This document shows positions 54,359-62,017 of a stretch of 64,000 bases of DNA, in pieces. Origin of the DNA: Streptomyces cellulosae (GTDB lineage Bacteria > Actinomycetota > Actinomycetes > Streptomycetales > Streptomycetaceae); assembly GCF_000721105.1 (NCBI RefSeq), contig NZ_JOEV01000039.1, positions 62,001-126,000 of the forward strand, read 5' to 3'. Position numbers and translations under genes: made by a program. The notes below the pieces were generated by a model. It was not told the origin of the DNA. It made no database searches and saw only the letters and a list, made by a program, of their open reading frames with translations. How positions within the stretch are numbered: position 1 is the stretch's first letter; every line of letters begins with the position of its first letter.

Positions 54359-56578
54359 ATGGACGCCGTGCCCAGCATCACCACCGTCGTAGCCCGTGCC
54401 CTGCATACCGCCGCCACGATCCTGGAGCGGGACGCACTCCAGGACGGCATGCGGTTCGGGCCGCTGTGGGAGCGGGTTCTCGTGGAGGACCCGCGGCTGA
54501 CGACGGACTGGCGTGACGCTCTCGACGAGTCTCCGCAGCAGAACAGCACGCCCTTCAAGGACTATGTGAACCGGTACGCGATCAACCTGGGCAAGGTCGG
54601 TTGGCTGTACCGGGGCGGGCGCCGCTGGCAGCTGACGGGGATCGGCCAGGACGCTCTCCGCCGCTGGCCGGACCCGGTGGACTACAACCTTGAGATGCGC
54701 AGGCGATACCGGCAGTGGGAGCGCCAGCCCGCGTGTGCCGCGGCTGCGACCGCTTTGGAGCAGCTCCTCGACAGTGGCTCCTGGGTCGTGCTGGAGGAAG
54801 TGGCGCATGAGTTCGCTGTGGACTTCAGTGTCCTGGGACCGGTGCTGTTGGGAACCCGTCCGCTGGGCTGGCACCTCGCTCTCGGCGAGGACGGGGAGGC
54901 GGGCGCCGGCTTCCCCCTGCTGCCCCATGAACGCGACACTTGGCGCAACCTCCTGGAGGACGAGGGCGTCCTCGACACCGCCCGGACCAGCTTGGACACC
55001 GTCCGCGCGGTCCCCGACCGGCGAATGCCTGTGTGGGAGGCGCTGATCGCGGCCAAGCAGCCGGCCGATGAAGTCAAGGCCGATCAGGAGCTGCCCCGCC
55101 AGCTGTGGATCATCCGGGGCACGGACGCCAAGACAGCCGTTCCCCTCATCCGGGGGCCCTGGCGCGACCGCTCGGTGGTCACCCTCGACACGGGATTCCA
55201 GCCCCCGACCGTGGGGGCCGGCGACCCGGAGAGCGTGCGCAGGGCCGTCGACACCGCGCTCCCCACCACCTCGCCCGCCCGCCGGGAGAGCGTCGCACGC
55301 GAGCTGGACGCCTTCCTCAACCGGATGCGCGAGGGCGACATCGTGCTGTCCACCGACGGCTTCGAGACCTACGTCGGCGTGGTCAGCGGCCCCGCCGCCC
55401 ACGGGACGGAGCAGCTGGAACGGGCCGTCGAGTGGCGCAACCTGAACAAGCCCCTGGATTTCCTCAAGGACCTGCCCTCCGGGCTCTCCGGAGTGGTCCA
55501 GGACGCGGACTCCCAGCTCTTCGAGGCCACCGAGTACGCCGAGACCGTACTCGCTCTCATCGGGGACATGCCGCGTACCGCTCCCGTTCCCGAGGGCCCG
55601 GCGGAGCTTCCCGACGCCACCTCAGAGTTGGCGGCGAAGCTCCACATGCCCGACACGTTCTGGCTCCAGGACTGCGTCGAACTTCTCCGCGCCACACCGC
55701 AGTTGATCTTTCACGGCCCGCCCGGCACCGGCAAGACGTACACCGCCCTCGCCCTCGCCCGGCATCTGGCGGGCGCCTCCAGCGCCACCAACGTACGCCT
55801 CGTCCAGTTCCACCCCGCCTACGCCTACGAGGACTTCTTCGAAGGCATCCGCCCCCGCCTCGGCAACAAGCAGGCCGGCGGCGACGCGGACGGCGGGCTC
55901 GGCTACGACCTCGTGCGGGGCCCGCTGCGCAAGCTCGCCGACGAGGCGGAACGGCGTCCGGCCGAGGCGTTCGTCCTCGTCATCGACGAAATAAACCGCG
56001 GCCATCTCGCCAAGATCTTCGGCGAGTTGTACTTCCTCCTGGAGTACCGCACCGAGCGTGTCCACCTCCTCTACGGCTCCGACGACGGCCGGGGCTTCCG
56101 CCTGCCGCCCAACCTCTACATCCTCGGCACCATGAACACCGTCGACCGCTCGGTGGCGTACATGGACGCGGCCATGCGCCGCCGCTTCTCCTTCATGGAA
56201 CTCCACCCCGACACACCGCCGGTGAACGCGGTGCTTGACTCCTGGCTGCGGAAGCAGGCGGAGGAACGAGGCGAGGATCCGGCCGCGTACGACGACTCGT
56301 ACGTCCGCCTCCTCGACGAGATCAACCGTCTCCTCGCCGACGGCAGCCCCGGTGACCGCTCCTTCCGCGTCGGCCCCTCGTACTTCATGCAGGACCTCGC
56401 GCACGCGGGCGACGGCGCTCTCGAACGCCTGTGGAAGACGCAGATCATCCCGCTCCTCACCGAACACCACTGGGGCGACGGGACGGACGTGGAAGAGGTC
56501 TACGGCCTCGCGGGCCTGCGCGAACGGCTCGGCATCCTGCCGGCCTCGGGCGACGGCTCGGGCACCGAGGACTCGTGA
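54359..56578 (+). CDS. McrB-like AAA+ GTPase with N-terminal reader domains
   Basis: 739 aa from ATG 54359. TACCCT lies 7 nt before the ATG (leaderless?), but GAGGA also sits 9 nt before a GTG at 54368, which may be the true start. N-terminal ~100 residues resemble an Mrr_N winged helix (GMRFGPLWERVLVEDP ... LGKVGWLYRGGRRWQLTGIGQDAL). Residues ~245-350 have a PUA/EVE-like pattern (QLWIIRGTD ... REGDIVLSTDGFETYVGVVSGP). The McrB core is Walker A GPPGTGKTYT (~453), Walker B FVLVIDEINRGHLAKIFGELYFLLE (~540) and GTMNTVDRSVAYMDAAMRRRF (~592). It pairs with the overlapping McrC gene. Confidence 0.9.
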   Translation: MDAVPSITTVVARALHTAATILERDALQDGMRFGPLWERVLVEDPRLTTDWRDALDESPQQNSTPFKDYVNRYAINLGKVGWLYRGGRRWQLTGIGQDALRRWPDPVDYNLEMRRRYRQWERQPACAAAATALEQLLDSGSWVVLEEVAHEFAVDFSVLGPVLLGTRPLGWHLALGEDGEAGAGFPLLPHERDTWRNLLEDEGVLDTARTSLDTVRAVPDRRMPVWEALIAAKQPADEVKADQELPRQLWIIRGTDAKTAVPLIRGPWRDRSVVTLDTGFQPPTVGAGDPESVRRAVDTALPTTSPARRESVARELDAFLNRMREGDIVLSTDGFETYVGVVSGPAAHGTEQLERAVEWRNLNKPLDFLKDLPSGLSGVVQDADSQLFEATEYAETVLALIGDMPRTAPVPEGPAELPDATSELAAKLHMPDTFWLQDCVELLRATPQLIFHGPPGTGKTYTALALARHLAGASSATNVRLVQFHPAYAYEDFFEGIRPRLGNKQAGGDADGGLGYDLVRGPLRKLADEAERRPAEAFVLVIDEINRGHLAKIFGELYFLLEYRTERVHLLYGSDDGRGFRLPPNLYILGTMNTVDRSVAYMDAAMRRRFSFMELHPDTPPVNAVLDSWLRKQAEERGEDPAAYDDSYVRLLDEINRLLADGSPGDRSFRVGPSYFMQDLAHAGDGALERLWKTQIIPLLTEHHWGDGTDVEEVYGLAGLRERLGILPASGDGSGTEDS

Positions 56579-57831
56579 ACGGTCGGCGCACCCAGCCCCG
56601 CGAATGCCGGGACACGGCGGAGCTCATACGGCTCCCGGAGGGCGGCGGCTGGACCACCTGGGAGCTGACCCCGCCCCAGGTGGCGACACTCGCCGCCCAC
56701 GACGGCCTCGTCCAGATGCACCCGGAGACCGCCACCCGCTGGCGACTGAAGGCCAAGGACCGGGTCGGCTCCGTACGCCTCGGCACGGGGGCGGGGACCG
56801 TCCAGCTCACCATCACCCCCAAGGTCCCGGTCGACCGCCTCCTCCATCTCGTCTCGTACGCCCCCGAACGCGTCACCTTCGACCCGCGCCCAGTCACCGC
56901 CGACCCGCGCCCCGACCTCCTCCCGGCCCTCGCACACGCCCTCGTCTCCGCCGCCGACCGGGCCCTGCTCCACGGCGTCCTCCACGACTACCGGGAGACG
57001 TACGACACGCTGCCCGTCGTCCGCGGCCGCATCCGCCACGCCGACCAGCTCCGCCGCAGGCCAGGCGTCCCCGTGCCGCTGGAAGTCGTCTACGACGACC
57101 ACACTCCCGACATCCCGGAGAACCGCCTCCTCCTCGCCGCAGCCCGCCGCCTCCTGCGCGTCCCCGGCCTCGAACCCGGCCCACGCTCCCAGCTCCAGCG
57201 GCTCACCGCCCGCCTGGACGGAGTGCGGCTTCTGCCCGCCGGAACCGGCGCGCCCCGCTGGAGCCCCGACCGCCGCAACGCCCGCTACGCGCACGCCCTC
57301 GTCCTCGCCGAACTCGTCCTGCGCGGCGCCTCGTACGAACTCGACGGCCGGGAGATCGCCGTCGACGGGATGCTCGTGACCATGTGGCGCCTGTTCGAGG
57401 CGTACCTCGCCCGCGCGGTCGGCGAGGCGCTGCGCCTGCGCGCCGGAGGCAGGCCCGAGGCACAGGACCGGAGCTTCTTTCTCGACGCCGCCGGCAGACA
57501 CGTACTCAAGCCGGACCTCGTGCACTACCTGCCGTCCCCGAACGACGGAGTACTGCGCCAGGCCGTCGTCCTCGACGCCAAGTTCAAGACCAAGCCGCAA
57601 CGGGACGATCTCTACCAGATGACCGCCTACTGCGTGCGCCTCGGACTCGCCGAGGGCCATCTCGTGTACGCATCGGGCAGGCCAGGCCTCGTGGAGGTGC
57701 CGGTGGGGGAGGGGAGGCTGAGGATCTGGCGTCATGTCGTGGACCTCTCGCGCCCCTGGCGGGATCTGGCAGCGGACATCACGGGCCTCGCCGCTTCGGT
57801 GGACGCCGCGCGCTCGGTGGGTGCCGTGTAA
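56575..57831 (+). CDS. mcrC: McrC-like nuclease subunit
   Basis: 418 aa from GTG 56575, overlapping the McrB stop (GTGA). The N-terminal region is beta-rich (ELTPPQVATLAAHDG ... TVQLTITPKVPVDRLLHLVSYAPE). The C-terminal PD-(D/E)XK site is LKPDLVHYLP (Asp314) followed by VVLDAKFKTKPQRDDLYQM (Asp334, Lys336), intact. McrC is the endonuclease partner of McrB GTPase in type IV restriction of modified DNA. A perfect 14-bp hairpin follows at 57996. Confidence 0.93.
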   Translation: MNGRRTQPRECRDTAELIRLPEGGGWTTWELTPPQVATLAAHDGLVQMHPETATRWRLKAKDRVGSVRLGTGAGTVQLTITPKVPVDRLLHLVSYAPERVTFDPRPVTADPRPDLLPALAHALVSAADRALLHGVLHDYRETYDTLPVVRGRIRHADQLRRRPGVPVPLEVVYDDHTPDIPENRLLLAAARRLLRVPGLEPGPRSQLQRLTARLDGVRLLPAGTGAPRWSPDRRNARYAHALVLAELVLRGASYELDGREIAVDGMLVTMWRLFEAYLARAVGEALRLRAGGRPEAQDRSFFLDAAGRHVLKPDLVHYLPSPNDGVLRQAVVLDAKFKTKPQRDDLYQMTAYCVRLGLAEGHLVYASGRPGLVEVPVGEGRLRIWRHVVDLSRPWRDLAADITGLAASVDAARSVGAV

Positions 57832-58145
57832 GTGGTGGCGCATACGGCCCCTATGAACTGTCGGGAGAGGGTGTCACTCCTCTGACGGTCGGCTGGGTCA
57901 CGGTGAGGTGGCTTGGCGATGTACGCAGGCAAGGGCAGTGCGTCCCAGAGATCCTGGCCACACGATCCGCGTGCGGGGCGGAGCCCGCCAGAGCGGCCTG
58001 GAAGGCTCATGAAGATCTTGGTGAGCCTTCCAGGCGGCATCTGGCCGCGAGGTCCTGCCGACTCCCTGGAGAGGGACTGAACGCCTGCGGAGTTGTAGGT
58101 ACAGTGGAGCCGATGTAGGCGCAATCTCTGATGTGAGGGAGCGGC
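57832..58145. other. Gap between mcrC and the toxin-antitoxin pair
   Basis: 314 nt. It contains the mcrC terminator hairpin at 57996-58035 and a short promoter region for the antitoxin gene. No gene and no repeat is supported in the remainder. Confidence 0.6.
57996..58035. terminator. Terminator after mcrC
   Basis: A perfect 14-bp stem (GCCTGGAAGGCTCA / TGAGCCTTCCAGGC) with a 12-nt loop, 164 nt past the mcrC stop. Confidence 0.75.
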
Positions 58146-58430
58146 ATGAGCACCATTTCCGTGCGCGAGTTCTCGTACAACCCCAGCGCTGTCTTCGCCC
58201 GCGTCGAGAAGGGGGAGGCGATCCAGGTCACCCGCCACGGCAATGTGATCGCGATACTGTCACCGGCCGGCGGTCCCATGGAGCGGTACGCGCATTTGGT
58301 GGCGCAGGGAAAGATCAAGCTGAAGCCGGTCACCGCTGCCGACCGACACAGCATGCCGCACTACGAGGTGTCGGAGGACGTCGATCCTCTGGCGCTGCTC
58401 CTGGCCGAGCGCGAGGCGGACGACCGTTGA
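58146..58430 (+). CDS. Phd/YefM family antitoxin
   Basis: 94 aa from ATG 58146 with GAGGGAG upstream. N-terminal Phd/YefM DNA-binding part (ISVREFSYNPSAVFARVEKGEAIQVTRHGNVIAILSPAG), then a C-terminal toxin-wrapping segment. Neighbouring PIN protein starts in its stop. It neutralises the toxin and represses the operon. Confidence 0.93.
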   Translation: MSTISVREFSYNPSAVFARVEKGEAIQVTRHGNVIAILSPAGGPMERYAHLVAQGKIKLKPVTAADRHSMPHYEVSEDVDPLALLLAEREADDR

Positions 58431-58840
58431 TCTACATGGACACTTCGGCCCTGGTTACGTGGATGACCCGACGCAGCCACTGGGCCGAATTGGACGCCTT
58501 CCTTCAGCAGCGAGTCGCACAGCCGCTCGCTACCAGCACGCTCGGCTTCGTGGAGACCGTACGGACCCTGGATCTCATGGGGCACTTCCCCAAAGCGATG
58601 GAGGACCTGGATGCCCGAATCACCGAAATCCTCCTCACCCGAGAGGTGCGCGACGCTGCCGCTCTACTGGTCGGGCGGCTGCGAACGTTGGATGCCATCC
58701 ACGTGGCCAGCGCACTGTCATTGCGGGACGATCTGACCGCGGTGGTGACGTACGACCGAAGAATGCTCGAAACGGCCCGCGCCGAGGGTCTGCCCGCTCA
58801 TGGTCCCGGAATGGCGGACCGAGCTGACGGCCGACTGTAG
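58427..58840 (+). CDS. PIN-domain (VapC-type) ribonuclease toxin
   Basis: 137 aa from TTG 58427 (IYMDTSALVTW), which overlaps the antitoxin stop; an ATG at 58436 is an alternative. PIN acidic residues: Asp5 region (YMDTSALV), Glu in FVETVRTLDL, and Asp near RTLDAIHVASAL and VVTYDRRML. VapC toxins cut tRNA or rRNA. The pair lies at the right end of the island, next to fabG. Confidence 0.9.
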   Translation: MIYMDTSALVTWMTRRSHWAELDAFLQQRVAQPLATSTLGFVETVRTLDLMGHFPKAMEDLDARITEILLTREVRDAAALLVGRLRTLDAIHVASALSLRDDLTAVVTYDRRMLETARAEGLPAHGPGMADRADGRL

Positions 58841-58844
58841 AAAC

Positions 58845-58874
58845 CCGACAGTCACCCGCGCGAGCCACTGTCGG
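58845..58874. terminator. Hairpin after the toxin gene
   Basis: An 8-bp perfect stem (CCGACAGT / ACTGTCGG) with a 14-nt loop, 4 nt past the toxin stop. The following 100 nt to fabG contain spaced CGATAGG and CCTATCG words (58904, 58962) that may be regulatory. Confidence 0.6.
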
Positions 58875-58981
58875 TGCCCGCTTGCCTCCCGGTGCGGCCC
58901 GACCGATAGGTTTTCGGGGAAGCCGCCTGGCATCCACACACTCGGGCGGGTGTCTCAGACCCCTATCGAAAGGGTGATCCG

Positions 58982-59701
58982 TTGAGCCGCTCGGTTCTCG
59001 TCACCGGAGGCAACCGGGGCATCGGCCTCGCCATCGCCCGTGCGTTCGCCGACGCCGGCGACAAGGTCGCCATCACATACCGCTCCGGAGAGCCGCCGGC
59101 CGCCCTCGCAGAATTGGGCTGCCTGGCCGTCAGGTGCGACATCACCGACCCCGAGCAGGTGGAGCAGGCCTACAAGGAGATCGAGGCCCAGCACGGCCCG
59201 GTCGAGGTGCTGATCGCCAATGCCGGCGTCACCAAGGACCAGCTCCTGATGCGGATGTCCGAGGAGGACTTCACCTCCGTCATCGACACCAACCTCACCG
59301 GCACCTTCCGAGTCGTCAAGCGCGCCAACCGCGGCATGCTGCGCGCCAAGAAGGGCCGGGTCGTGCTGATCTCCTCGGTGGTCGGGCTGTACGGCTCCCC
59401 GGGGCAGGCCAACTACGCCGCCTCCAAGGCCGCCCTGGTCGGCTTCGCGCGCTCGCTCGCCCGTGAGCTGGGCTCGCGCAACCTCACCTTCAACGTCGTC
59501 GCGCCCGGCTTCGTGGACACGGACATGACCAAGGCGCTCACCGACGAGCAGCGCGAGGGCATCGTGAAGCAGGTGCCGCTCGGCCGGTACGCGCAGCCGG
59601 AGGAAGTCGCCGCGACGGTGCGGTTCCTCGCCTCCGACGACGCCTCGTACATCACTGGAGCCGTCATCCCCGTTGACGGCGGACTGGGAATGGGTCACTG
59701 A
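58982..59701 (+). CDS. fabG: 3-oxoacyl-ACP reductase FabG
   Basis: 239 aa from TTG 58982 with AAGGGTGA upstream. SDR with TGGNRGIG at 8-15, NAG (NAGVTKD), and catalytic tetrad Asn104, Ser132, Tyr145, Lys149 (ISSVVGLYGSPGQANYAASKAALVGFAR). The end is YITGAVIPVDGGLGMGH. It reduces 3-oxoacyl-ACP to 3-hydroxyacyl-ACP with NADPH in fatty-acid synthesis. fabI begins 5 nt after its stop, an operon for two steps of elongation. Confidence 0.95.
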   Translation: MSRSVLVTGGNRGIGLAIARAFADAGDKVAITYRSGEPPAALAELGCLAVRCDITDPEQVEQAYKEIEAQHGPVEVLIANAGVTKDQLLMRMSEEDFTSVIDTNLTGTFRVVKRANRGMLRAKKGRVVLISSVVGLYGSPGQANYAASKAALVGFARSLARELGSRNLTFNVVAPGFVDTDMTKALTDEQREGIVKQVPLGRYAQPEEVAATVRFLASDDASYITGAVIPVDGGLGMGH

Positions 59702-59706
59702 TCACC

Positions 59707-60474
59707 ATGAGCGGAATTCTCGAGGGCAAGCGCGTCCTGATCACCGGTGTGCTGACGGAGGCCTCCATCGCCTTCCATGCCGCCAAGCTGGCCCAGGAGC
59801 AGGGCGCCGAGATCATCCTGACGGCCTTCCCGCGGCCCACCCTGACCGAGCGCATCGCGAAGAAGCTGCCCAAGCCCACCAAGGTCATCGAGCTCGACGT
59901 CACCAACGACGAGCACCTGGGCCGCCTGGCCGACATCGTCGGCGAGGAGCTCGGCGGCCTCGACGGCGTCCTGCACTCCATCGGCTTCGCCCCGCAGGAC
60001 GCCCTGGGCGGCAACTTCCTCAACACGCCGTTCGAGTCCGTCGCCACAGCCATGCACGTCTCGGCGTTCTCCCTGAAGTCGCTGACCATGGCCTGCCTGC
60101 CGCTGATGCAGAACGGCGGCTCCGTCGTCGGCCTGACCTTCGACGCGCAGTACGCCTGGCCGCAGTACGACTGGATGGGCCCGGCGAAGGCCGCGCTGGA
60201 GGCCACCAGCCGCTACATGGCCCGTGACCTGGGCAAGCAGAACATCCGCTGCAACCTCATCTCCGCCGGCCCCCTCGGCTCGATGGCCGCCAAGTCCATC
60301 CCGGGCTTCGGTGAGCTGGCCTCTGTGTGGGACACTCGCGCGCCCCTGGAGTGGGACCTCAAGGACCCGGAGCCGGCCGGCCGCGGCGTCGTCGCCCTGC
60401 TCAGCGACTGGTTCCCCAAGACCACCGGCGAGATCATCCACGTGGACGGCGGTCTGCACGCGATCGGTGCGTGA
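59707..60474 (+). CDS. fabI: Enoyl-ACP reductase FabI (InhA-type)
   Basis: 255 aa from ATG 59707. Features shared with InhA: ITGVLTEASIAFHAAKLAQ (Ser20 position), LHSIGFAPQDALGG (Ser91, equivalent to InhA Ser94), Tyr154 and Lys161 in YDWMGPAKAALEATSRYMARDLG, and the C-terminal TTGEIIHVDGGLHAIGA. It uses NADH to reduce enoyl-ACP in the last step of fatty-acid elongation and is the isoniazid/triclosan-type target. A 14-bp hairpin follows. Confidence 0.96.
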   Translation: MSGILEGKRVLITGVLTEASIAFHAAKLAQEQGAEIILTAFPRPTLTERIAKKLPKPTKVIELDVTNDEHLGRLADIVGEELGGLDGVLHSIGFAPQDALGGNFLNTPFESVATAMHVSAFSLKSLTMACLPLMQNGGSVVGLTFDAQYAWPQYDWMGPAKAALEATSRYMARDLGKQNIRCNLISAGPLGSMAAKSIPGFGELASVWDTRAPLEWDLKDPEPAGRGVVALLSDWFPKTTGEIIHVDGGLHAIGA

Positions 60475-60506
60475 CGCCGCCCCGGTGGCTCATCCGGCTC
60501 TGCCCA

Positions 60507-60546
60507 GGGGTGGGGTCCGCGTCCGTACGGAGGCGGACCCCACCCC
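60507..60546. terminator. Terminator after fabI
   Basis: A perfect 14-bp stem (GGGGTGGGGTCCGC / GCGGACCCCACCCC) with a 12-nt loop, 32 nt past the fabI stop. Confidence 0.85.
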
Positions 60547-60654
60547 TCACCCGTTCGGCTCACTCGACCAGGCAGGAGGGGCCCGCAGCCGGGCACTCTG
60601 GAGTACGCGTTCACCAAGCGCTTCCCTCCCCAGCCCGGCCGAGGAGGTCCCTTT

Positions 60655-61014
60655 GTGCGCCTGTCCCGCAGCCTGGCCCCACTGACCGTCGCGCTCTGCC
60701 TCGTGCTCTCCCTGGCGTACGACGCGACGCCGCACGCGCGCGTGCAAGCACACAGGACCGCCTCGCCCGAGCCGTTCGGTGCCACCTGTCTCATCCGGGT
60801 CACCGGCTCCCACGTGACCGCGTACTGCCACAACCCGTATGTGCTGGTCGACCGGGTCAGCCTGCACATCGAGTGCGACCGGTGGTGGGACGTCGACAGC
60901 GACGGCACCGAGGTCGCGGCCGGACCCGCACAGACCGTGCGGCTGACCGGCCGCTGCTGGCAGGAGGTCCGCTCGGTGTGGGTCAGCCACCGAGGAGAGG
61001 GCAAGGCCGGGTAG
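60655..61014 (+). CDS. Small secreted protein of unknown function
   Basis: 119 aa from GTG 60655 with GAGGAGG 7 nt upstream. The N-terminal ~25 residues (LSRSLAPLTVALCLVLSLAYDATPHA) look like a signal peptide. The mature part has four cysteines (ATCLIR, AYCHNP, IECDRW, GRCWQEV) that could form two disulphides, and a beta-rich pattern. Conserved residues suggest a small extracellular domain. No family is recognised. Confidence 0.75.
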   Translation: MRLSRSLAPLTVALCLVLSLAYDATPHARVQAHRTASPEPFGATCLIRVTGSHVTAYCHNPYVLVDRVSLHIECDRWWDVDSDGTEVAAGPAQTVRLTGRCWQEVRSVWVSHRGEGKAG

Positions 61015-61018
61015 GACC

Positions 61019-61256
61019 AGGCCGGGTGGACCAGATCAGGCCGGTCCAGGGCAGGCCGGACCAGATCAGGCCGGACCAGGGCAGGCCGGACCAGATCAGG
61101 CCGAACCAGGGCAGGCCGAACCAGGGCAGGCCGAACCAGGGCAGGCCGGACGAGGGCAGGCCGGACGAGGGCAGGCCGAACCGGATCGGCCAGGACCGGT
61201 CGGCCAGGACCGGTCGGCCAGGACCGGTCGGCCAGGACCGGTCGGCCAGGATCAGC
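61019..61256. repeat. Tandem repeats with 15-nt then 14-nt periods
   Basis: The first part repeats AGGCCGGACCAGATC and AGGCCGAACCAGGGC variants with a 15-nt period. From about 61193 the unit becomes AGGACCGGTCGGCC with a 14-nt period. It abuts the stop of the GntR-family gene at 61257. Confidence 0.88.
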
Positions 61257-61943
61257 TCAGGCGGGAGCGCTGAAGCGGCCCGGGCGGCACAGGAACGGGT
61301 AGCCGGCGGCCTCCGCTGCCGCCGCCTGCGCGTCACCGGCGCGGATCGCGTCGACGAGCCGCCCGTGGTCCATGTGCGTCTCCGGTGTGAGCTCCGCGCC
61401 GACGTCCTCGCGCAGCCAGTCCCGGAGCACCTCGCCCAGGTCGGCGTACATCGCGCTCATCACGTCGTTGTGGGAGGCCGCCACCACCGCCAGGTGGAAG
61501 GTCGCGTCCGCCGTCACGAACGCCTCCGTGTCGCCCGACTCCCACGCCTCCTCGCGCCGCACGAGAAGCGCGTCGAGCTGCTTGAGGTCCTTCTCCGTGC
61601 GCCGCTCGGCGGCGAGCCGCGCCGCCGACGACTCCAGGGTGGACCGCAGCTCGGCGATGTGCCGGGGGTCGGCGTCCGCGAAACGGCGGTGCATCACGCC
61701 CGCCAGCTCGCTGGTCGCCACGACGTACGTGCCCGAGCCCTGACGGATGTCCAGCAGACCGTTGTGCGCCAGAGCGCGGACGGCCTCGCGGACGGTGTTG
61801 CGGGCGACCCCGAGCTGCTCGACCAGCTCGGGCTCCGTCGGGATCCGCGAGCCGACCGGCCACTCGCCCGAGGTGATCTGCTGCCGCAGCGCGGCGATGA
61901 CCTGCTCGGACAGTGCCGACCGGCGGGGATGGCTCAGAGGCAT
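61257..61943 (-). CDS. GntR/FadR-family regulator with FCD domain
   Basis: 228 aa from ATG 61943 (MPLSHPRRSALSEQVIAALRQQITSGEWPVGSRIPTEPELVEQLGVARNTVREAVRALAHNGLLDIRQGSGTYVV), which has GAAGGTG upstream. The N-terminal winged helix is complete. The C-terminal FCD domain has metal/ligand-type residues (ADATFHLAVVAASHNDVMSAMYADL and DHGRLVDAIRAGDAQAAAAEA). It probably represses the divergent MFS gene through the palindrome at 61997. Ligand unknown. Confidence 0.92.
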   Translation of the reverse strand: MPLSHPRRSALSEQVIAALRQQITSGEWPVGSRIPTEPELVEQLGVARNTVREAVRALAHNGLLDIRQGSGTYVVATSELAGVMHRRFADADPRHIAELRSTLESSAARLAAERRTEKDLKQLDALLVRREEAWESGDTEAFVTADATFHLAVVAASHNDVMSAMYADLGEVLRDWLREDVGAELTPETHMDHGRLVDAIRAGDAQAAAAEAAGYPFLCRPGRFSAPA

Positions 61944-61996
61944 GGCACACCTTCGCACGGGCGCAGCCGAAGCGGACGCCCCAGGGATGGACAACC

Positions 61997-62017
61997 AATC
62001 ATCCTATGATTCTATGA
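61997..62017 (+). promoter_or_regulatory. Operator and leaderless promoter of the MFS gene
   Basis: AATCAT-CCT-ATGATT (61997-62011) is a perfect 6-bp inverted repeat overlapping a near-consensus -10 TATGAT (62005-62010). Six nt later is the ATG at 62017, so the transcript may be leaderless. Half-sites suit a GntR dimer. Confidence 0.6.

Noticed and set aside
39454..58981. Prophage or integrative element
   Set aside because: No integrase, excisionase, structural phage gene, tRNA or flanking direct repeat found.
61019..61256. CRISPR-like or coding repeat
   Set aside because: Period 14-15 nt without spacers. Translated frames are low-complexity and have no start or ribosome site.
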